Positions 1-10,226 of a DNA stretch of 64,000 nucleotides are shown here, in pieces. This DNA comes from Capitella teleta (lineage: Eukaryota > Annelida > Polychaeta > Capitellidae): NCBI GenBank assembly GCA_000328365.1, contig KB297637.1:130279-194278 (forward strand). Reading direction: 5' to 3'. Position 1 is the stretch's first letter; each line of letters starts with the position of its first letter. Below the pieces are notes generated by a model. The model had not been told where the DNA came from, did no database searches, and worked only from the letters and a program-made list of their open reading frames with translations. Position numbers and translations under genes: made by a program.

Positions 1-185
1 ACTCCGATGATGGAAGTGAACAGCGAGTAATGTTGATCCCTTGTATTGCTATAACTCACAGCACGTGTTTTCTGCGACATATTTATATAAACAATTAATT
101 TATTAATTATTATACTTATTTCAATCTAAAATATTATTTCATTCTGTGTTTATTCTTATTGCGCATCTTTCTCTTATCTCAACAG

Positions 186-619
186 ATTCTAGAAGAAGCA
201 GATCTGGACGAAGACGGGAAGCTGTCTTTCACGGAATTTGAACACGTGATCTCCAGAGCGCCAGACTTCCTCAGGTGCTCAAATGAATAAGTTATAATTG
301 TACTAGAATAATTATAACTTGGAAAATGTTGAAACCTCAAAGGATTGCTTTATGCATTGAGATCGTACAATGTCCATGGTAACCTCTTTGGTCAAAAATG
401 AGTTGTTCGTTAACTTTATATCGCTTTTTAAATCAATTCGATAAGGACCGATGACGTCATTCCAATATACAGAGAATTAAGGCTCCCCATAGAATCTACC
501 AATGGTATTGCAATTCAATAAATGAATTGAAAACTCCAGTTTCCACGGCAGCGCAATTATACTATTTAATATCACCTTTTATTTGGTATCGTTTCAGTAC
601 TTTCCACATCCGAATATAA
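186..619 (+). CDS. CIB2: 3' end of a CIB2-like calcium and integrin-binding protein (two last exons)
   Basis: Two exons join in frame: 186-274 (acceptor AG at 184-185, donor GT at 275) and 598-619 (acceptor AG at 596-597, stop TAA 617-619). Exon one encodes 29 residues with the last EF-hand, EEADLDEDGKLSF, followed by HVISRAPDFL; exon two encodes the terminal STFHIRI. That ending and the EF-hand loop are diagnostic of CIB2/CIB3 proteins, small EF-hand proteins that bind integrin tails and, in hair cells, TMC channel complexes. The gene is cut by the window edge. A possible preceding exon ends at about 26, just before GTAATG, in matching phase 0, but its eight residues do not resemble the family clearly. 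The intron is 323 bp. I see nothing broken. Family call is firm; assignment to CIB2 rather than CIB3 is less so. Confidence 0.88.
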
Positions 620-719
620 GAACACAGACAGTACACACGAGTGGACAGTTGAAGTGAACAATGGTTGACCAACTAGCCTCAGACGAGAGGCTACTCCCGT
701 TGTCCTCCACATAAGTTGG

Positions 720-1275
720 CAATGGTGGTCATCTCGACATCATTTATCTTTATTTCAGTAAAGACTTTGATAGTATAACCCATCTTTGTTGTAAAAACTA
801 AATAACGCTAATGGCATCAACTGATAACTTTTATTGTGGATTTATGGGATAAATCACAGGAAAGAAGTGATTATGTTCGGATTGATAATGTTCAAGGGAA
901 TCTGGAGCCAAATAACCGATGAGACAAAGTCGACTTCGGTTATTTGTCTCCAGATTTTAGAGTAAATTTTCAATCCGAGAATAACTATCGACTTCTCAGT
1001 GACTTAACCGGATCATACCTCGAAATAAACATTCAAACTCTATTGAGTCGAGTGACGCTTTGGCTTGAGTATGCCATTTTGAAAATTAATTTTCACGCAG
1101 TTGGTCTGTTAGACACTTGGCAAAAACTACAACAAATTCTTCTCTGAGCCCGATGAAACAAATATTAGATCTCTAATCGCTCTCAGAAAGTTTCAACAAA
1201 TGCTTATCCCACTGGCAATCCGTTTTATCTGGTGTTTCGCAAGAATCCACTCTCGGACTTTTAGAGGCTGAATAC
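720..1275 (+). mobile_element. Decayed LINE reverse-transcriptase fragment, split by a hairpin repeat
   Basis: About 736-800 reads DIIYLYFSKDFDSITH, the RT motif 3 region (family form: DFSKAFDSV.H). At about 1215-1260 another frame reads SVLSGVSQESTLGLL, matching the SGVPQGSVLGPLLF motif. The two are co-linear, as in CR1/L2/Jockey-type LINEs, but stops and frameshifts separate them, so this is an old dead copy. The hairpin repeat at 899-1190 lies between the motifs and looks inserted. Limits are approximate. Confidence 0.6.
899..1190 (+). repeat. Dispersed repeat beginning with a 21-22 bp hairpin
   Basis: Arms 899-919 and 935-956 pair with one mismatch around a loop of about 15 bases; the core arm is CCAAATAACCGA. 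About 120 bp from the hairpin onward resembles 55853-55980 (shared pieces include TATCGACTT and GATTTAAtCGGAT-like stretches). It interrupts a LINE relic, so it behaves like a SINE or MITE. The 3' limit is a guess. Confidence 0.6.
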
Positions 1276-1488
1276 CGGGACCGATTATGTTACCGTTTTT
1301 TCATGGTGTTATTAAGCCTGCTGGGATTGCAAACGCACGTCGTGAACGTCGGTCGCCTTAGAAATCTCGGTATTCGCACTGACTTCAAATGGTGTGTCGG
1401 GATCACAGTATAACCATCCCTTTGCTTTTTCTGTGGTTTATCTTAATTTGACTAACTCTGCCATGGGTCGTTTTGCTGTTGACAACAG

Positions 1489-2269
1489 GGGCCGATTCTC
1501 GAAAGAAACTTAAGTGGTAAAACTAAGTTCGGTAGGAGTTAATTTGACTAAAACGATTCCAGAAACAAACTTAAGTCCTCTAGACTCTACAAAACTTAAG
1601 TGACCTCTCCACCTGACTTAAATCAAACTTAGTGAATTCAAGATGGCGCCGATCAGAAGACGCCGGATTAATGCTATTGTGTCAACACCTAGAAGAAGCC
1701 TTCCAGACAGAAGCAATGCTCTGGAAGGCGTCATGAAAAATAAAAAATAAATATAATAAAAAATAAAAATAATAGTAAAAGCGTTTTGAAAGGTCAGGTC
1801 AGGTCAAAATATTTCAGTCCTTTTATATCAGGACTCTGTAAAATAATAACGGGATTGTCCTCGGAGCAAGAGATTAAATAATAAGTAAAAAAACAAAACA
1901 AAAAACGTTATGATTGTAAAACGGGGAAAAAGCGCATTTGTTGCGTTATGATTAGGAATGAACGACGCTATACACTCGCATTTCGCGTTTGTGATGCTTT
2001 CGTTTTCGATAAAGTTTCGGAAAAATCATATACAATTCATAAAAGTCATGTTGCAAGGTTTTTTTTATCACTGATCAAATTTCCTGTCATGTGTTATACA
2101 TTCCTTGGCAGATAGCCAAATCCAGTTTACGCTACTTAAGTTAAGTTCAGCAAAAATGCGTTTGTGGAATCGACTTGACCTGAAAACTTAACGCCTTGAG
2201 GCCTGAAAACTTAACGCCTTGAGGACTTAACTTAAGTCCCAAAGTTAAGTTTCTTTCTGGAATCGGCCC
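1489..2269. mobile_element. Harbinger-like MITE, 781 bp, with TIRs and CAG target duplication
   Basis: The ends are inverted repeats starting GGGCCGATTC followed by GAAAGAAACTTAA, with small differences between ends. The element is flanked by CAG at 1486-1488 and 2270-2272, a 3-bp target duplication as in PIF/Harbinger transposons. Subterminal regions hold repeated ACTTAAG/GTTAAGT motifs, and 2170-2220 has a duplicated block with AAAACTTAACGCC. No transposase remains. A short open frame, 1643-1750 (35 codons, Arg-rich start MAPIRRRRI), may be the leftover N-terminus of a transposase. Superfamily rests on TSD length and TIR style. Confidence 0.8.
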
Positions 2270-2763
2270 CAGGTGCATTAAAGAAATCAAAGCCGGCTAG
2301 GTTGTTCTTCAAAAGGATCTTTAGCAAATGTATGAATGGGGTCAAATTTGACACAAGATTTTTTAATCTAGAAACATGCAAAGTCTTCATCAAAATTATT
2401 TCATGGTTCGCGCAACCGTCTGTTCTAATTACTCAATGAATGGTATCGCTCTTGAGCGTGTCAAGTTTTTATGGTCTTGCTGTAGACATAAATGAACTAA
2501 TTGTAAACCTGCGAACGGCGTACTTTCGTTGCGTAGTCTAGTCAAGACTGAATTATTCATGGCATCGTATTTTAATTGCACTGTACACACGTGGAACACT
2601 TTGCATATCGGTATTTGTGTCCCATAGTCTTCTTATAAACACAAACTGACATGATTTTACAGCTTTCTACTTTTAATGTTATGCCGGCCATTTCTGCTCG
2701 TGTTGGTATGGATGCAAGCGTAACTATTATATAATTATCAGGGTTCTCGCCAGAGCCTTATAG

Positions 2764-2849
2764 CGTATCGCGAGCGATACGCTTTATTTTCGGGGCGATA
2801 CGCTTAAATTTCTGCGATACGCTTCCTTTTTTTTAGCGATACGCTTTTT
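2764..2849. promoter_or_regulatory. Subterminal GCGATACGC motif cluster of the hAT-like element
   Basis: Five GCGATACGC/GCGTATCGC motifs lie within about 85 bp, the first two forming a near-palindrome. Arrays like this inside hAT ends are where transposase binds. Binding here is inferred, not shown. Confidence 0.55.
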
Positions 2850-3175
2850 TTTTTTTTTACCAAGAATTTATTTGCGCATGTGATTCATTTCATTTCCCTT
2901 TCCCCTTTCTGTAAACATTCAAGGCTTCAAAGCTTGGTAAATAAAACACGCGCCTCGCCTCGCGACGGCTGACCGCTCATTAAAGACGAGTTGCCCTAGC
3001 CCCTCCCGCTTCCCTCAATCGGCGCCAGCTTATCAGTGATCAGTAAATTTTGTCGGCAAACGGCGGCACTTGTTTTGACGCTGATTATTGTGTTGTAGTA
3101 TCAATTTATAATAGCGTTGTATTCCCGTCAGTTCGTGGTTTTTTCCTCACACATTACGTACTCTTTACGCGCATT

Positions 3176-4345
3176 ATGGCCAGTAAACGCAAGCAGAGCT
3201 TAGAATCTTGGATCGTCAAGAAGCAGAGGTTGGATCCCTCACGGTCACCCCCTGGCCCCCCTCCCACCGCAGCTCCAACAACGGGTACGCAGAAGAGGGA
3301 TGCCCATCGGATTTCAGGATTCAACCAGGAGTGGTCGAAGGAGTACTCCTGGTTGAAGGAAGTGGATGGCGGTAAGTAATTAATGTTCATTTGGTGATGC
3401 ATGTACCCAATTGCGATTAATCATCTATGTACATCATGCATGTAATAATTATATTTGCGGATAACCGAGCTATAATTATTATGGAATGTTCAATTATGGA
3501 GTAAGTAATTACTATACTGAGTATGCAATTCGTATATCACGGCCTTTTCCCGATCGTTTCTTCAAACACGAATGTATATACATGCACTTATTGTACGCTA
3601 TAACGAAAATGTCTACAAGCAAGCATATAATATTTAATTATATACCTTCCTCCGGTTATGTAATGCAATAGCACAGGCATATAGTAATACACTAATACTT
3701 ATAAGTGTACGTGTTCTACTCTGCTACTAAACATGCTGTAGGCCTATTTGCGGCACGAGAACGACTCCGCTTAAAAGCGCGCGAAAGTTCCTCGCTTGCA
3801 CACGCCTGTTGACAACGCTTGGCAACAGCTCGATGTATGCATCTATAGTCTATGATATATGTGCAGGGTATCGCATGAGTTATATATCAGATTATCTTAA
3901 CAGTTGGGGGAACACTACTTGTCACTGCTACTCACGCACGACCCGAGAATGACTGCTTAAAAAGCGCGCGAAAATTCCTCGCTTGCACGCTCCCCTTGAC
4001 AACGCTTGGAAATGAGGCTCTTTTGTTCTCAGCGTGCGCACTTAGCATAGTGGGGATACTAATAATATATTCTCTATCACAAACATGCATTTGAATTATT
4101 CGCGTTAGTTTATTACTAATTATGGTGATAGAATAAGATGACACACGCACTCAATCATTTCAGGCATGGTCTGCACTTGGTGCACCGCACATCGCAGGAA
4201 GGGGAGGAACAGGCTGATCGACACTACACTGAATACTCTTATGATGATTACCCTGGAAGGCCCCAGCTGCCAGGGCATAGAAGCTCACCTCCAGGAGGTT
4301 GCCGATAAGTGGAGCAAAGTTAAAAACCGAAGAATAAAATTTTGA
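3176..4345 (+). CDS. Two-exon zinc-finger protein inside the hAT-like element
   Basis: Exon one, 3176-3371, starts MASKRKQSLESW with a K/R/Q-rich, Pro-rich N-terminus and ends SWLKEVDG before donor GTAAGT. Exon two starts at 4164 after TTTCAG and continues in phase: GMVCTWC, then a basic stretch, ending at TGA 4343-4345. The joined product is about 125 residues. The pattern (aromatic W...YSWL, then GMxCxxC) is the N-terminal TTF/BED-like finger of ZNF862/ZMYM-type hAT transposases. The dimerisation and catalytic domains are absent. The frame is uninterrupted across an intron with consensus sites, so it may still be expressed as a stand-alone DNA-binding protein, or it is a recent internal-deletion derivative. 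Promoter not identified. Confidence 0.55.
3751..4013 (+). repeat. Direct repeat pair in the hAT-like element
   Basis: Blocks 3751-3831 and 3934-4013 share AAAGCGCGCGAAA, TTCCTCGCTTGCAC and TTGACAACGCTTGG in the same order and orientation, with scattered differences. They lie in the intron of the zinc-finger frame. Confidence 0.75.
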
Positions 4346-4578
4346 AAAAGAATAAAATCCTTTAGTTATTTTGTTTTAGTAAGGAACATGATTACCTTAT
4401 ATATTCCTTCAGGCATACTCAGATTGGCTAGTTTCACAACTTTCACAACGTAATACTTGAAAAAATTTCCGGGGGAGCATGCCCCCTGACCCCCCTAGGT
4501 TTGCTGTGCGCCTTCGGCGCTTGCGCATATGTTAGAAAATAAGGGCTTTCATTTTGGGCTGGTGAGGACCCTGATTAT

Positions 4579-4947
4579 GCATGTTGCGCGGTTTTATTCG
4601 AAACAATATAGGCATCCGAGTGACGCATTGATGCATCCATAATATTTCACAACAGCCTTTTGAATCACCAGGTTTTAAATATGCTATTATTAGAGGACCT
4701 TGTAATTGCAAACAAATTTCAAATCACCTCAGTATAGCGTTGAAAGCAGACGCATTCTTGTTGAAACAAAATGATATAGTTTATTGATCACAGTAACACG
4801 AAATAAAAAGCAATAAAATATGATGAAATCAGAATGGAATTTTCATTTCAAATGAGTTCACGGACTGATATTGTTCTTTGCAATCTGAATCAAATCATCT
4901 GAAACATAAGCAAACGAACGTTGATCGCGAATCGCCTGCTAGAAGTG
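4579..4947. other. Gene-free stretch
   Basis: AT-rich sequence with no coding support except the poly(A) signal and 3' UTR of the minus-strand gene that ends at 4948. Confidence 0.6.
4780..4785 (-). promoter_or_regulatory. Poly(A) signal AATAAA of the minus-strand secreted-protein gene
   Basis: AATAAA on the minus strand lies about 165 bp past the stop codon at 4948-4950. Confidence 0.5.
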
Positions 4948-7391
<2,444 letters not shown>

Positions 7392-7902
7392 TTTAACCAA
7401 ACTCTCAGAATCCGTAATTTGAATGAGCAAACCGACTTCCGCTGTGTGGTTACCATGGTAACGAACACAGGGCGACGACCGAACGATGTTTCTGATTGTT
7501 ATTTATCCTACAGAACTGTGGACTTTTATTCAATGAACGGATATTTACAGTAGATGGAATAGTATAAAATACTAGTATAGATAATTTTTTAATGAGGATA
7601 GGATTGATGAAGAATTTTCCCTAGGAATTTCTGATTGTTATAATTGTTAATTTATTTGTCATGCCCATAGATCGTATGGAGACTGGCTTGATGTTCAATA
7701 GACACACATCATCAACATTTTGATGAAGAGGTCAATAGTATACTACTATACATATACCATCGAGAGAGCAATCCGAAAATTGAACGAAATAAAACGAAAA
7801 TAATTATAGATTACCACCCATAACATTGCATAATTTGGATAATAGGCCCTATGCATGGAATTATAGAAATCATGAAATTAGACCCATTCTTGTACAATAT
7901 AT

Positions 7903-7983
7903 AAAACGTTCAATTGTAAATTGTTCACGAATTTTTAATATTTAATATTAATAATTCGTGCACAATTTACAATTGAACGTTTT
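7903..7983. repeat. Long AT-rich hairpin, 31-bp arms
   Basis: Arms 7903-7933 and 7953-7983 are reverse complements with one mismatch in 31, around a 19-base AT loop; the core is TTCAATTGTAAATTGTTCAC. No target duplication is evident. Could be a foldback MITE end or a small-RNA precursor. Confidence 0.85.
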
Positions 7984-8097
7984 GTATTTTGGTCCGCCGA
8001 AACCATACTCTGCGATAAGCGAGTGGGTGCGTGAATAAAACCACAGGAGGCGGTTGACGCGTAATCATTCGGCTGTATGGTGTTTTTATTCTTCGTT

Positions 8098-8155
8098 TTG
8101 TTGTTGTTGTTGTTGTTGTTGATGATGCTTTGTTTGTTTGTTTGCTTTTTTTGTT
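8098..8155. repeat. (TTG)n/(TTTG)n low-complexity tract
   Basis: Runs of TTG, then TGA/TGC and TTTG units, with no coding content. Confidence 0.85.
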
Positions 8156-9153
8156 TTGATTTGCTGCTTTTCGTTCACGAGGTGATACGTTTCGATATTT
8201 AATATTATAAAATTATAAGGAGTCAATTTAATTCACTTCGATGCTTCGTATGATAAACAATATCACGATTAATTTAATTCATATATTCTACTCTTTCTCC
8301 AATTTGCAGAACAATATTAATTGCTGTGCCATTCGACAGCGGGGACAGAATTCAACCGCTGCACTTATGCGACAATCGCGTGCATGCAACGAGAGTGGAT
8401 GGGATTGATTGGGTAATTAACTGCCTTTTAATTAACTCGGAAGTGGAAGCTGCTGCATCACCAAATTGACACCAATTCCCGATGTGTAATGATGCACCAT
8501 CCTCAACTCCCCACGCAGGGCTTCCTCTTTTCTCTATCAAAGGGGCAATTCTATAGCTAGGTTAATTGTTGTACTCAACATTCCCAAATAAAATTTAGTG
8601 AATCAGAAGTTAATGTTATCTTTGTTATCACTGATTAAACGAGAACTTGATCACATTTTAAATGCTTGCAAAGCGCAAACGCTCAATGTAATCTTCCACC
8701 GTGGATTCAATTTCACGACAATTTTTTTTTTTCGCGCAGAACAATCAAATATAGTTCATCAATGAGCAATATTTTCAATTATGTCTGTGAATTTTAAATG
8801 AGCATTGAGTGGCATGTTTACAAATTAGACTTTATGAACATAATAATAATAACCCAAAAATATCAGTCGAATCTGCTCCACTTAGAGGACACGATGCACG
8901 GAGTGAGGCGGCTTCTCCTTTGATCGGCCAGTCACGTGACCATCATAATTTAATCAAGCTTCGCCTGTGGTGTCACGACCGAAAGGGTCAAACATTCAGC
9001 ATACTAAACAAGCCTTTGATGTGTCGCATTGCGAACTAATATATTGTCATTATTTGTGCTTCGGAATTCCACCTCTGCTTGTGTCACGTTTTGATGCGGC
9101 GTCTGAGCAGCAGGTGCCCGTTCGTTTTACGAGCAGCGTTGCTAGGGTTTGCG

Positions 9154-9197
9154 TTAACATAGCTGTATGTCAAAAGTTGGACATACAGCTATGTTAA
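9154..9197. repeat. Perfect 18-bp hairpin with 8-base loop
   Basis: Arm TTAACATAGCTGTATGTC (9154-9171) is exactly complemented by 9180-9197; the loop is AAAAGTTG. Perfect pairing implies recent origin or constraint. Confidence 0.9.
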
Positions 9198-9647
9198 GCT
9201 GGTTATTTGGTATGTAACATGAACTGTAATCACAATATGGAAACAATAATGTCTAATTGTAATACTGAGTCAGTTCTGAAAGTCACAATATCTAGTAATG
9301 GGTACCCCTCCTTCATCAGTTACACCAATATTAGCCAGGAAGTTACGTCCCCTCTGAAATGACCCTTCTTGTGGAGCTCAGTCCACCCTCTTCCCTGTAC
9401 GAATATAATGCCTCAAATCCCCTTGTGAGCTATCCATGTAGATGTGTGTTTGAATTAATATTATTATAAATCGGTATAATTTTTATTGAAATTTAGACCT
9501 CTTCGAAGCTTTGGTGTACACTTATATCACTTTTTTTTTAAATAACTAAAACGCACGTTTTATAATAATTGAGGATTAACTGCAATCAGTAATGCTTCAT
9601 AAGAAAGGTCCAATAGAGGCCCACAGATGATACGCGAGGCAAGGAAC

Positions 9648-9725
9648 TTGATTGGGTTTTACGGCTCAACCCAACATGTTCGGGTGATACTAGCGCAAAG
9701 AATAGAAAACGGGACCGAGATTGCC
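9648..9725 (+). repeat. LINE 3'-end fragment (GGGTTTTACGGCTC block)
   Basis: The block GGGTTTTACGGCTC, then ACCCAAC and TTCGGGTGATAC, matches the complement of 42058-42120 in the 3' region of the I/Nimb-like LINE. It is a separate partial copy in plus orientation. Confidence 0.6.
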
Positions 9726-9871
9726 CAGTAGTTCAATGAATAAATCCCTTTTTTAACCCTGAACTCATATAATACCACATAGGAAGTAGTACACGGTGCC
9801 CAGCCTTGCTACGTAGTTGATAGAGGGTCGAGGAAAGACTGCTTGCGCACTTTGTGTGGCTGGCGAAATAC

Positions 9872-9964
9872 CTGATGTAGTCCTGGTTCAACACTTGTGA
9901 ACAAGTCTTCCCCGTCCCCGTGTGGCTCACGTGGGCTGCTTCCGTCCGCCATGTTGTCCGCCAT
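9872..9964 (-). CDS. Possible first exon of a sorting-nexin-like gene
   Basis: A 31-codon open exon starts with two in-frame Mets (MADNMADG) and contains DGDGEDLFTSV, resembling the acidic N-terminus of SNX1/SNX2 (family form DGEDLFTS). It ends GLHQ at a GTATTT donor (GT at 9871-9870) in phase 0. No following exon is visible on the minus strand, so it may be a stranded gene fragment. Its first ~60 bp recur at 10527-10575 inside intron 1 of the neighbouring mucin gene. Weak call. Confidence 0.3.
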
Positions 9965-10164
9965 GTTTGAACGGCGAGTCGCGCACGAGCGCCGCTTGAG
10001 GCAACAAACACAGTGAACGCTAAATGACCAAGTCATACAAACAATAAAAATTGAAACGGTTAAGAATGCATTGGAAAGAGGCACTCCTTAACGGATATTT
10101 ATGTCGTGTGCATGTCCAAGAGTTGATTGACGGGTTTCGCCCTGGGGAACTTATGTGGCAGAAG

Positions 10165-10172
10165 TATAAAAG
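10165..10172 (+). promoter_or_regulatory. TATA box (TATAAAAG) of the mucin/chitin-binding gene
   Basis: TATAAAAG lies 55 bp before the start codon at 10227, giving an expected transcript start near 10195. Confidence 0.75.
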
Positions 10173-10226
10173 TCTGGCGAACCATCGAAGATACATCGCA
10201 GTTCCACGATCAGTGAATCAATTCGA

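Larger units (their letters stand above)
2739..4573 (+). mobile_element. hAT-like DNA transposon remnant with TIRs
   Basis: Left end CAGGGTTCTCGCCAGAGCC at 2739 and the complement of the right end (CAGGGTCCTCACCAGCCC, finishing at 4573) form imperfect TIRs of the CAGGG type usual for hAT elements. ATTAT precedes and follows the element (2734-2738, 4574-4578); hAT usually makes 8-bp duplications, so the 5-bp match may be partial. The left subterminal region has five copies of GCGATACGC in both orientations, typical of transposase-binding arrays. At 1.8 kb it is too short for a full hAT and has no hATC domain, but it keeps a spliced zinc-finger reading frame. An internal ~78-bp direct repeat lies at 3751-3831 and 3934-4013. 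Confidence 0.75.
7400..9640. other. Gene-free stretch with two hairpins
   Basis: No reading frame here has codon structure, splice sites or recognisable motifs. It holds the hairpins at 7903-7983 and 9154-9197 and T/G-rich low-complexity DNA at 8098-8155. Confidence 0.6.

Noticed and set aside
1-26. Upstream CIB2 exon ending before GTAATG
   Set aside because: Phase fits, but the eight visible residues do not resemble the family well enough to annotate.
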